This document shows positions 1 through 12,100 of a stretch of 64,000 bases of DNA, in pieces. Location: the NCBI RefSeq assembly GCF_022605725.1, contig NC_065549.1, positions 3,410,001 to 3,474,000 of the forward strand, read 5' to 3'. The first letter of the stretch is position 1; each line of letters starts with the position of its first letter. The notes beneath the pieces were generated by a model. The model had not been told where the DNA came from, did no database searches, and saw only the letters and a program-made list of their open reading frames with translations. Source of the DNA: Anthonomus grandis grandis (taxonomy: Eukaryota > Arthropoda > Insecta > Coleoptera > Curculionidae). The position numbers were made by a program, and so were the translations under genes.

Positions 1-921
1 TGAGACGGGTAGTTTTGGTGACGCGACACCCGCAGTAAGTTGGCTTTTTCCTTTGCTGTTACCGCGATAGAACCATCATCTGCTGTTAGGGGTGGCAAGG
101 CCGACTTAGCAAATCCTTGACTAACGGCTTTCGATACCGACCAGAAAGATCTTGTTCCATTTGGGCAGTTTGTTTTTGATTCTGTTGTTATGACTCTCTT
201 TGCATTCATCAGTAATTCGCTTGCAGCTATTTCTGGAGGCTAAAAAGTTCCTCCGATTTTCGATGGAAGGATGTTGACGCCATTTGCGATATGCTGCGTT
301 TTTAGTGTTTACTGCCTTTTTGCAATTCAGGTTGAACCATTGCTTGTTGTTTGATCCGCATTTAGTAGAAAAAGGGATATAAGCTTCCATTCCTGCCAAG
401 ATCGTCTCTGTAATTTGGTTTGCACATTCTGAGATGTTATTGGTTCTAAAGCAGACTTCTTTCCAAGGGAATGAGCGATAAAATTCCCGAAGATGGTTCC
501 ACTTTGCTGATTTACACTGCCATACCTTCCGCGGCATCGGAGGATCCTGCTGCGTTTTAACCTCCAACTGGCAAGAGACTGTTATCAATTTGTGATCCGA
601 TGTTCCTAGGGGGGCATGTACTGATACAGTGCACGAGTAAGGGTCTGAAGCCAAGACCAGATCTAGGAGACTCGCGAACTTGCCGTCTCGATCGGGGATT
701 CTGGTAGGTTCCTCCACAAGCTGCGTAAGCCCGCATGTGGTGGCAAATAGCTCAGCTTCTCGTCCTTCATCGTCGTTCTTGTTGCAGAAGCGCAGCCAGT
801 TGATATTGTGAACGTTAAAATCACTCATGACGATGATTTCTGCGCTTGGGTAGTCAATTTGCAGAGAGTTAATGCAATCAACCAGGTTCAGAAAGAGCAG
901 TCTATATTGGGTGTCGCTAAG
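1..921 (-). mobile_element. 5'-truncated, frameshifted non-LTR retrotransposon fragment (EN domain to RT linker)
   Basis: Reading right to left from about 919, the minus strand encodes the C-terminal half of an endonuclease/exonuclease/phosphatase domain: IIVMSDFNVHNINW (usually GDFNxH), LDLVLASDPYSCTVS and LGTSDHKLI with the catalytic SDH. The EN-RT linker follows (KQWFNLNCKKAV, YRKW, SFWSVSKAVSQ, LPPLTADDG, KEKANLL). The linker runs past the window edge, so the RT is outside. One frameshift near 130-150 separates the long ORF (121-828) from the linker. The 5' part of EN is missing beyond about 921, as usual for target-primed insertion. Jockey/CR1-like by sequence style; clade uncertain. Confidence 0.85.
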
Positions 922-2240
922 TTAAAAAAATAATAACAATATTGTAAGTGGTTCTTAAATTATATCCAATCGAGTTCACTAATCAACAAAAGTCTTCTTG
1001 TTATGTGTTTCAAAACTTCCAAATTCGGTGGGTTTTGGACCTTCTTAATTAGGTAGCAAAGACATATGCAAATTGTCTTTATAATTGGATCACCAAATGA
1101 CGAGAATATGACGTGAAAATGACCTCTTAATGTCTCAGACAAAATACGTAATACGGAAAAATATGACCTCATTTCTACGTCACTCTTTCATTTTAGGAAC
1201 AAACATTTAAAAAGTAAATTTATAATTTAACGTATTGGGCAAAAAAAATATTAAAATAAAATATTCTAAACACTAAAAAAAAATGTTAGGTATTTTTTAT
1301 TTTTGCTTCTAAAATACCCCGGCCACCTGAACTAAGTACTGTACAATTCGAAAATAGTGACGTTCAAATTACTGATTTAAAATGTTTGAAACAAGCCTGA
1401 AATTCTATAATATAATAATTGATAATATAGGTAATTGGTGTGTTGAAAAACACCAAATATACACTAAAACCTTAACAATGAATGTTTACCCTATTATACA
1501 TAGTATACCAACACAACCTGGTTTGATATAATTGCCCCTAACTAAGGAAGTTTTTGAGGTAGAAAAAAAGTTCGTATATGAAATTGTTGTGTAAATAATG
1601 CATTCTGTTTGGCTAAAATTATTTTGAAAATATCTCAATTATTTTATAAAAGTATTCTCAAGAAAAGAGATAATTTGTTATGGAGATGAACAAAAGAAAT
1701 GGTCCAACTTAAACTACCGTAACTTTAGCCGAAACTTTAACCAAGAATCACGTTTCTGCCCTCAAACTTATCCTCAAGAAGTCCTTAATATTAAACTAAA
1801 AAAATTATGACAATATTATAAGTGGTTTTTCAAGTTATGTCCACTAATCGATAAATATATTATTGTTGCAATTTGTTTCACGTCTTTCCAACTTGGTCGC
1901 CCTTGGACCTTATTTGACATAATTGCCCCTAACTCAGGAAGTTTCTGAGGTACGAAAAATGTTCGCATATCAAATTGTTGTGTAAGAAAAACACTTTCTT
2001 TGGCTTATTTTTAATTAGTTAATATTCGCAAAAAAAAAAGAAAATTAACAAAAAAAGGACCCAATCAAAACTGCTCTACCTACCCGAATCACGTTTCTAC
2101 CGGCCAATTTTTCCTCAAGAACTTCTTAACATTAAAGTGAAAAAAATATGAACATATTAGTGGCTCCTAAGATATGTCCAAGAATCCATATCCATAAGGC
2201 CAATCTGTTTTGCTCTTTTTTCGTTTGTCTCCAGCTTTTC
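922..2240. repeat. Diverged direct repeats upstream of RASD
   Basis: Three related blocks: 925-1045, 1793-1915 and 2131-2230 share the pattern AACAATATT-aagtggt-cctaa-ttatgtcca. A second block recurs at 1532-1592 and 1921-1985 (TTGCCCCTAACT-AGGAAGTTT, then TTCG-ATAT-AAATTGTTGTGTAA). A third recurs at 1746 and 2087 (AATCACGTTTCT). Spacings of roughly 340-390 bp suggest an old, strongly diverged tandem array. No gene seen. Confidence 0.6.
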
Positions 2241-2259
2241 CTTCGGTAGCAAACCTTCC

Positions 2260-2502
2260 ATGAACGTTTCCAAAGACATTGTCCCACTTCTGAATGCAAA
2301 AACGACCGAAATTACACGACTATCGGACCTTAATGATGATTACGGTGTGCTAATTTTGGAGACCATTAACTTTTGCGACTCCCAAGGAAACGTTTCCGCC
2401 ACACGGAATTTTATGTGGGGGATACAACAAAGGGGAAACGTATGCATTTTTAATGTGAGAGACTTATTGCTGAAGGGAGTTACACTACCCCAGTTTAATT
2501 AA
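2260..2502 (+). CDS. Unidentified 80-codon ORF
   Basis: ATG...TAA open frame with varied composition (phrases ITRLSDLNDDYGVLIL, NFMWGIQQRGN). The layout (short charged lead, then a YG-VL-ET strand-like run) vaguely recalls small OB-like or transposon-encoded DNA-binding domains, but I do not recognise it. It lies at the end of the diverged repeat block and 400 bp before RASD exon 1, so it may be part of a repeat. No signal peptide or membrane segment. Could be chance. Confidence 0.2.
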   Translation: MNVSKDIVPLLNAKTTEITRLSDLNDDYGVLILETINFCDSQGNVSATRNFMWGIQQRGNVCIFNVRDLLLKGVTLPQFN

Positions 2503-2899
2503 TATACAGTGAGGCCGTATAGTCACGCGTATAAATTCCATAAGGAATTAGGGAATTTTTTGTTTTTGTTCTTTGTATTCAGTTTGACTTATGACAGCTG
2601 TCAAAGATATGATACAGTTTTTATAATAGCAACTAAAGGACTTTTTTTAGGCAGTTTCAACAAAAATGCCTTAAGATAACATACTATATGTAGCGCTTAA
2701 AATAAGAAATTTTACGCGGGCACTTAAAAAACATTCTTTGACACCTGTCACTTCGAAGGTGACATCCGTCAAAATGCAGGCCTGTAAAACCAAAAACCTC
2801 GAAGAACAAAAATCCCTTTTTTTTCCAGTTTAGACTATCCAGTTATGCCATCCATCGGTGAAGGGATCATCGTGATCACGGTCGTCGATCATCAGTACC
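2503..2899. other. RASD upstream region / probable 5' UTR
   Basis: No ORF of note. Contains several TGTCA/TGACA motifs and a poly-T-CCAG acceptor-like tract ending at 2828. The promoter is not identifiable by eye; it may lie outside the window if there is an untranslated first exon. Confidence 0.35.
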
Positions 2900-2934
2900 A
2901 TGAATTTCAGTTTGTGCACCAGCTGGTTCTGCAC
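2845..2934 (+). other. Overlapping upstream ORF on the RASD start
   Basis: ATG at 2845 in a frame different from the RASD ATG (2900) reads through the RASD start and stops at a TAA about 35 nt inside the RASD coding sequence. If the transcript includes 2845, scanning ribosomes would have to leak past it. Direct sequence observation; any translational effect is inference. Confidence 0.5.
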
Positions 2935-3101
2935 TAAACCGGAACAAGAAAAATCGACGAATAATCACGCGAGCAGCAACAACCATCACCAGGAGTACCA
3001 GGCGGTGGTCACTTCTGGACCTGGTCCTAGCCCGGCCAGTTCCAGTTCTTGCGATGACGTAGTACCGCCATCGAAAAATTGTTTTAGGCTGATCATGTTG
3101 G
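2900..3101 (+). CDS. RASD1: RASD coding exon 1 (start codon and N-terminal extension)
   Basis: Starts with ATG in a good context (GTACCATGA). Encodes a Ser/Asn/His/Pro-rich tail, then NCFRLIMLG, the first beta strand of the GTPase fold, which matches the usual RASD spacing before the P-loop. Ends in phase 1 at the donor G|GTGAGT, splitting the first Gly of the P-loop. An acceptor-like tract, poly-T then CCAG, ends at 2828, so 2829-2899 could be 5' UTR of an exon preceded by a further untranslated exon (inference). An ATG at 2845 opens a short out-of-frame ORF overlapping this start. Confidence 0.88.
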
Positions 3102-6100
3102 GTGAGTTAATTTTTGAATATACTCCATATTTTTTTCATTGTGCGATCAAGCATGTATTGAAAGACCATCCAGAAAACTGAATTATCCAGTTTCTTTATA
3201 CGTATTTGTGTACAAAAAGGGGTTTTTTCGCACAGGATCCGAAAGCATATACGGTTCAATCAAGCAGTCGGGCGTAAATTGCCCCCCACGAATTCCCCCA
3301 GGGGAAAACCTTTACAAATGTTTTATCCGATTTTCGAGAAAGGGTTAACTCGCTCGCTTCGTGACCCCCACGGACTTTTTTTAGATCTAATTCGTGGTTT
3401 CAGGTTTCCTTCTGTACAGGTGACATTAAATGAAATATTACTCGTTCCCTTTTCAATATGTCTCGCTAAAAAAAAACCTTTTTCGTTCGTATTACCGCTT
3501 ATTCCGGAGAATAAAGGTAAAAAAGACCTTCGCTTTGATACGCACCAATCTCTTTAGGTCGGCAAAAATCTCGGTTTGAAGCTGTTTCCATTTAATTTTC
3601 AAATGTAACACCATTTAAGAGCTTTTTTCTGATTCGAATAAAGAAATTTAATTTTTTTTTTAAAACAGTCACATAACCTCGAAAACTTTGAATTTTGAGG
3701 TTAACCAAGTGTCAACGAATTTACGGACACTGTTGCCAAAATATTCAGTAAAAATATCTATCTATAAATGTCGATTGAATTACCGCCTTAAATAATTCTA
3801 TCTGAAAATCTTTAAATAAATTAAATCTTATACTCAAAAATCTGTAGATGAGAGAAAATAAGAAAAAAAAAGTAATAAGATAAAACATAATAGCGGCAAC
3901 GCTGCTCATTTTTTTTTTGACGTATTGATTTTTGAGGTTAGCGACTTTTGTTTGTCAATTTGAGTTGTTTAAATTCGAAAACTATCCTAAAATGCCTCAA
4001 TTTTTTTTAAAATTTTAACGTTTTTTCAATATTCTGTAAAGCGTAACTAGTAAGACCGCCCCAAAAAATGGCTTTACTGGTTGTTTATGTACCAGAAACC
4101 AGTAGAATAACTAGTTTTCCTATAATCTATTCGAAAAAGTACTCCATAGCAGTACCTAAATCAATAACGCCCGGTTAAATTGTCCTTTTCACCATGGATC
4201 GTAGTTTAGCTCCCGTGCATACTGCATAATAATTATGGGCTAAATTTTGAGGTACGCCATGAAGAGAGGAATGCACGCCCGGCTATGCTTTTATCGTTAA
4301 AATTACACACACAGAGGGTAAATTTTCCGGTTTAATAATGTGGAGTGAAGTTCGAAAACGAGAAGGTCAAAGCTTAAAGTGTGGTCTACTGGATATTTGT
4401 GTTATTATGGAGGCTGGGATGTTTGGGGTAAACAAGGAGACCATTATACTTCAACCTCTACAGTTTGAAGTAGAGGTTAGAACAGTTTTAGTTTATTTTA
4501 TTGTAACATTCATTAGGTTTTGACTTATGATTTTAAAGGTCAATCACAAGCCTATGTTAAAAAAAAAGGAAAAATTACATTCAATTCAATCTATTACATA
4601 ATTACATGAAAAATTCATCAATTTTCCCAAAAACACAAAATCTACAACATCTCAGAAACATTTAATAAAATGACAAAGGTTACACATGTTTCGCTCGACT
4701 AGAGCATCATCAGACCATAACATACACAAGACACCTAACATAAGGTATTAAAAAAATAATTATACCTGTGGCACCTAAGTGGCTTCATACCTGACCTGTG
4801 TCGCCTTAAATTATTACAAGCTAAAATATTCTAAATTTTTGACTAAAGCATCTAAAAAAAATCTCAGTTAAAACAAGAAAACCCGAAATTTGATTGTACA
4901 TACATAGTATTGCATTTATACTTAAGTTAAGATGCAAGATTTAAATTTTATAATAGCTTGATAAATGTATTCTTTCACTTTTTTATTACATTTTTTTTTA
5001 ATTGCTTCAGTTTTTGTTCGACCCAAAGGGTCAATAAAGATCAATTTAATATTCCTCATACTTAGAGGGACAAAGATTTACACTATTTTTGGTACCTTCG
5101 AAATGATATTCTTAGCTTTGTCAGTATTGTGTATAAAAGAGCACACAGGTTGTATAAAAAGATTACATAAACTTTCTACACAATAATTTCTCCCATTTTC
5201 AAAGAAGTACCTACAGATTTCCCTTAATTTTTGAATATATGTATAGAATCATTTACATCATAACAGAACGAGATCAAAGTTTACTGAATAAAATATATTA
5301 AAGTATTTTATTCAGTAAACTTTGACGAGATATTTTCATTTAATACTATTTTGATAGGGTTGGAATACATAATTAATTAAATAAACTTTAATCTTGATTG
5401 GATAAATAAAAAAGCAAACAATCAAAGCCTTATTATTTAATATATGAGAGTGTTTTTTTTGTGTAGTGTCAAATGTCTTTTCCAGATCAGTGACAAACTT
5501 AAGTTAGATTTAGTTCTTTGTTAAGAACTAATGTTTTCCTAAAGTCAAGTACAAGTAAAGAAATTAGAGTTAAGAGTTAAGTACAAGTCCTTAGCTCAAA
5601 CATTCAATTAGCACACAATTGTCCAGGTTATTGGATACAAGACAAACTTCTATTTGATAAGTGTTACGGAAGTTATTTTCAAAAAGTTCAGGGATTGACT
5701 CCAGATGATTATCTGCCAACTATCAAGCAACCCAATTGACTAAATTGTCTTTGATCAGACTAAGCCTGCTACCTAATCATTTATCAGAACTTATATTTAT
5801 AGACGGTTTTTTAGAGGAAGTCTCTCCGATTCTAATCTTCTCGAAAATGTCTTATCAAACATTCGGCAGCATTAGACGAAAAGGCAGCGTGTATCACATA
5901 AGCTCAGGGAACTTAATTGGCTTTCTATGTACAATAGAAGAATATTGCACTCGGCTTGCTTTTTTTTATAACATTGTTAAATATAAATGTCCTATTTATC
6001 TTAATAAGAAAGTAGTATACCGTACGGATATCCATAATCTTAATATACGAAGAAAACATATTTTTACAATCCCAAGACACAATAAAGAGTCTTTCAAAAA

Positions 6101-9100
6101 GGGATTTTCATATAACATAGCCTCCACCCTTAATAAATTCAAAATTAATACATTTAATTTTTCTGTTGTGTATTTAAAAAATAAAATCAGGCAGCTCCTT
6201 TAGCAAATTTATATTTTTATCATTGAGTTTAGCAGATCTAGGGTAGATGTAGATAATAATATTATTATTCGTCCACATTGTTAGTTTGGTTTAATGTAGG
6301 TCTTTTTGCCTACTTTATATAAAATTGGGTTACTGGCAAAAATTGAGGAATTATTGTGAAGGTTATTTGAGTGCTATAATGAAAAGTGTATAGCAATGCA
6401 TGGGCTTTAACAGCCCCTTCCTTGGGAGGGATGCTGAATAAAAAGCCTTTTGTTCCAGTATTATATGTATGTAAATATTCTAAACTATGTAAATGTTATG
6501 GAACAATAAAATGATTTATTATTATTATTATTATTATTTCAATGTTTTTAAGAAAACTGCTGTGTATTTTTTGTGATTCCTGAGTTTCTAGACAGCATTG
6601 GCTTCTCTTTACATAAAATACGGCAATGGGAAAAAAATATAATTTAAAATGCACGTTTTAAAAGAAAACCAGGCGGCCCCTATAAAATACGAAAATCTGC
6701 CTTGAAATATTACGTAACGCACAGGTTTCGGTAATTTTCCTATAAAGACGCGACTGTAAATCCCGGAAAGGGGAGCCTGTTCACCGGGAACTTGTAGAGA
6801 GCATGATGACGGAGCCGGAGGGAAAATTAATAATACCCGTTTTCTTTTTTTTTTTTTTTTTGAAAATAAATTACTTTCTAAGTGAAATTCGCGTTTGAGA
6901 AATGTAATTTAATTATTACAGAACGTTCCGTTCGTAAAAATCATCTTTTATTGTACAATGGGAGGATTTTATTTAAAAAATATATTTCAGGATCGGCAAG
7001 AACGGGGAAAACCTGCCTAGTTTCCCGCTTCCTTGGCGCTAAATTCCACGAAAACTACACTCCAACCATTGAAGACTTCCATCGAAAACTTTATAGGATA
7101 CGTGGGGAAATTTATCAGCTGGACATCTTGGACACCTCCGGGAATCATCCCTTTCCCGCCATGAGACGATTATCATTTCTTACAGGTAAAATTTAAATAT
7201 ACAAACCGAACACTCAACAATCAGCTTAAACTTGTTTGAATTTTCATTCGTTAGTATAGCCGGGGCAAACCGAAACATTAAAACGGTGCGGCTTAACTTT
7301 CCTGAACGCTTATATAACACGGAAACTTTTGCCGAATGAAATTCTATCCTCCCTCTAGCTCGGGCCCGTTGTTTGCTCGAATCACTGATTTTCCTCAGCT
7401 GGGTATAAGGCGGAGTTAATTTAAGGTAAATTAGCTTCCGCCAGGCAGGGATTAATTGATATACTCATTTTTTTTTAAGTGCTACCTACAGGCGTTTTAT
7501 AAATAAATAGCACTTTATTTTCAACAGTCACACACTTACGGTAAATGCAAAAATTTTGTTAGATTTATAAAGAAAACTACAAGAAAATTAAACAATAGAT
7601 TACAAATGTGTAGATACTTTGCACCTGTTATCAAAACATTTTAGACCAAGAAAAAGTGGAGAAACCAAGGAAAAGCAATACACACAAATAATAATTAATA
7701 AAACAATTATTGAAACTTCTTTAAAACAATATAGTTTTCTTAATGGATTAATCAGGGCTATGGGAGGGGTGGCGCTGACCGCATAAACATATTTGTGATA
7801 CTCACAATAATGCCCTTTCAAGAAGTAACAAACTCTCTTCCTCACCTGAAGGCTTCAGGTGACCCAACCAGCTCACCAATCTTTACTTTCAACAAACCCT
7901 ACATAATGAATATAAAGGGAATTGGTACCAATCGGATCGGATAATGGGTGTTACTATAATGGTACATAGTATTTATTCCAATTTAGTTTCCAAAACTAAA
8001 ACTTAAGTAACCAGTCTAAGTGCAGTGGTGTCCGCACCACCCTCTGCAGATACATATTTGTTCACAGATTCCCTTTAAGGTTTGATAAAGAATGGAAAAC
8101 GACTTTTTGAGGTATTCTAGTTCCCTCTTTTTAGCCTAAAAAGGCAGTTGAACCTGGTGCCCTACTTACTCTTTGTCGGCAGGTAGAACGCACTCAACTG
8201 CCTGGAAGAAGTCATCTACTCCTATTTAGACCTCACTATTCTACTAATTCTATTATAGGAGAAAAGGAGGCTGAGCCGAAACACAGCTTTGGATTTCTTA
8301 TTCTTAAATTGATCTTTGGAACTAAAAACCCAATTTGACTGATGAAGGGACATTTTTTGTACTTTTCGTTATTGACCATATAACAGATAAGTGTATATTC
8401 ATTTTACTGTACTAAAGCAGATGACATATCAAAAAGTTTACCACAAGCTGAAAATCATTTGAAACATCTGTCACATGTGGGTGTATCTAAATCTTACTTT
8501 CTTGCCCCCACTAACGTTTTAGAAATGAGGGAGATTATTTCTAAGTTAATCAATTCATAAAATGTCCTTGCATATTTTTCTGGCTCTTTTTACAGAGGTA
8601 TTGAAGAGTAGCGATAGACACCGCTTTTACACTAGTAGAAGTGGTGAATGAAATAGAAATGAAACAACAATATTCGTCCAGGCAGTTGAACCTGGTGCTC
8701 TATGTAGTCTTTGGCAGCTAGTAGAACGCACTCAATTGCCTGAAAGAAGTAATCTACTCTTATCTATATCTCTAAGATAAGATTATTAGAAATGGATAAA
8801 AATATTCGCCCAGGCAGTTGAATCTGGTGCTTTATATACTCTTTGTTTGCAGGTATAACGCACTCAACTGCCTGGAAGAAGTGATCTACTCTTATCTATA
8901 TTTCTAAGACAGGGTCATTAGAAACGGCTTCAAAATATTCGTCCAAGTAGTTGAAACTGATGCTTGTTTACTTGAATACAGTCAACTGTCTGGAAGATGT
9001 CATTTACTCATATAACCATCACTTAGATAACCTCAATAAAAACGAAATAAAAACATACTTCCAGGCAGTTGAATCTGATGCTTTATATACTCTTTGTCTG

Positions 9101-12100
9101 TTGGTAGAACGCACTCAGCTGCCTGGAAGAAGTCATCTACTCTTATCTATATTTCTAAGACAGGGTCATTAGAAACGGCTTCAAAATATTCGTCCAAGTA
9201 GTTGAAACTGATGCTTGTTTACTTGAATACAGTCAACTGTCTGGAAGATGTCATTTACTCATATAACCGCACTTAGATAACCTCAATAAAAAAGAAATAA
9301 AAACATACTTCCAGGCAGTTGAACCTGGTGCTTTGTATACTCTTTGTCTGCCGGTATAACGCACTCAACTGCCTGGAAGAAGTCATTTACTCACCTCACT
9401 AAGATAACCTCAATGGAAATGAAATAGCAATATTCGTCCAGGCAGTTGAACCTGGTGCTCTATGTAGTCTTTGACAGCTAGTGGAACGCACTCAACTGCC
9501 TGGAAGAAGTCATCTACTCTTATCTATATTTCTAAGACAGGGTCATTAGAAACGGCTTAAAAATATTCGTCCAAGTAGTTGAAACTGATGCTTGTATACT
9601 TAAAAGCAGTCAACTGTCTGGAAGATGTCATTTACTCTTATAACCGCACTTAGATAATCTCAATAAAAAAGACATAAAAACATACTTCCAGGCAGTTGAA
9701 CCTGGTGCTTTATATACTGTTTGTCTGTTGGTAGAACGCACTCAACTGCCTGGACAGAGTCATCTACTTCATCAATGATATCATTAACGGTATCAAAATC
9801 CTAGTCCAGATGACTGTTTTTCCTAGTGCGTTCCAATCTATTTCCTTCAAATGCATTACAAATTACGAGACAGTACAGTAGTACTCGACACGTCGTGTTT
9901 CGCTAACGATGTTAGCATCTTCAAGAGAAGATTAAACTTTTTTCTTTTATACTTTATTACCTTATTAAAACTAGAGTTTTAATGTTCTCCCGAAGATGCT
10001 AAGGCACGAAAACACGTCTCGAGAGTAAAAATAAAGAGTTTTGGTTAGTGGTAAAACTCTCTCGTAATTTGAGCGTCACACCAAAGGTTCCAACAATAGG
10101 ACTATCTGAAACTGACACTTCAATATGGCGCCCGTCCGCCATTTTAAAATTAGCTACGCGTTTTTGTGCCGAAACCACGAACTTAACCCTCTACTGCATG
10201 AATTTTCCAAAAAAAAAATTTTTTTCTGGAAAAAATATATTTTTATGCTGTATATCTTATTTTTCGACGTATACATATTAAAAACATTTTTTTTTGTTTT
10301 ATTTTTTTATTTTTAGCCAAAAAAAGAAATGTTCCCGAAAGGGAACATTATGGATTAATTTTATATAAAGGTAAGTAAAAATAATTTTAATTCTTATGTA
10401 AGTATAATATTTTAGGAAGTATGGAATTTAACGAAACAGTTTTGTTTTGAATTACAACAAAGATGAACCTTACATTTTAAACATTTAAATTTACATCTCT
10501 CCCTTTCCACTGTCCAGTTTGGCCAATGGCCAACACTATCTAATTGAATTATCCTAAATGGTCCAGCTTCTTGGCATCTTCTTTTTGGTATAGGTAGAAT
10601 TTCATTACTTGGTCGTCCCCTTTTATGACTATTTGGAAAGCCTCTATTGCACAACTGCATAGCAAGTTCAGTTTTGAAAGTCAAAAGTGGTATAATATTG
10701 CTTTCTTGTCCAAGTTGTTTTTTAATTTTTTTATCTAATATCCAGGCATTTACGGCAACCACGTCAAGCATATGATAAAATATTCTATGGTACCATTTGC
10801 GACTCTTCATTTTTATAGGGTAAAGGCCAAGTAACGAATCCTGGAGATCCACTCCCCCCATGTGTTTATTATAAACTCGAACAATATCGGGACAATCAAT
10901 TTTCTTTTTAGTATTCTCGGTTTTGAAAAATCTTTTTACTTTTCTAACAGGTTCCGTACCGCAATAGGACGAAGCCAAGGTAACAATTTTATTGTCATAC
11001 CACTGAACTACTCTTATTTCATATTTTCCCAAAGTTACTGACTTTTCTTCTATTGTCCCTCTTCCGTTTGTTTTCATTTGTTTTTCGGTTTTGGGATTGA
11101 AATTTTTAAGGCGGTTCTGTCTAATAGTGCCGACACTTTGAATACTTTTATCCGCTAAGTAAGCTATAAGAGGTAGTGAACAAAAATAGTTATCATAATA
11201 AATTTTATGATTTATGTTTGGAGGAACATCTCTGCATAATCGAACAATAACGTTACTTGCTGCTCCTAAATTTGGCTCTCCTTGTATGATCTGCGTTGCA
11301 TCCTTATCTCCATAAAGCTCAAAGTTATATGAAATTCCTGAAACTCCAGAAAGTACCCACATTTTGTAGCCCCATTTATGAGGTTTCTTCGGGTTATAGG
11401 TTTTTAGACTAATCCTTCCTTTGAACGGTATTATTTGTTCGTCGCACGACAAATTTTCTTCCAGAGGCAATTTTTTACAGGCAATTTTTATTTCATCCAG
11501 AACTGGCATAATTTTATCAATACTTTTATCACTTGTCAAATTATCTGCAAAGTGGATATTTTTTTAGCCTTTCGAAGCGGTTTACGGTCATTACATCTGC
11601 AATTTGCGGAAATCGAGTGTTTGGGGACCAATGTCTTCTTGTTGTGGGTAGTCGAACGAGAGATGACCAATAAATAATTGCAACAAATCGTTGTAGTTCC
11701 TCAACTCCTGTTGTGAAAGGTACATTTGGATTTTTTTGTACACTGTACAGGCAACTTTGGCGAGCAGTTTCTTCAAAAAATTCTTCGGAAAGAAAAAAAG
11801 AAAACAATTTATACGGAGTATTCAGTTGCAAAATTGAATCAGGCAACTGTTCACTTCCAAGAAATTGTGTGTTTAGTTCATCTGTTTGGCTGCGTGTCTC
11901 TGTCCATTTTATTTGAGATATATCTATATAATTTAGACGTTGTCGTAAGACGGACAATGGTATGTTGTCATCTGGTTCTTCATCGCTGCTAGTAGTGTAT
12001 AAATCTTCATTTTCTGGCTTAGGGCTCTCCCGAATTTCGTCTTCAGAAAGTTCCGAATCTTCGCTTTCATCAGGAATATTCCTCACGTGAAAAACGGGTT

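Larger units (their letters stand above)
3102..5465. other. RASD intron 1, 5' part
   Basis: Non-coding, AT-rich. Short ORFs here are spurious. It holds a hammerhead-like motif (4678-4716, -) and a perfect 21-bp hairpin (5275-5324). Otherwise nothing recognised. Confidence 0.6.

Noticed and set aside
6840..6990. Exon 2 extended upstream to the ATG at 6882
   Set aside because: The frame 5' of 6991 has no family similarity and the TATATTTCAG acceptor joins in phase with exon 1.
8138..9775. CRISPR-like array
   Set aside because: Units are ~125 bp hairpin satellites without unique spacers, in a eukaryotic intron.
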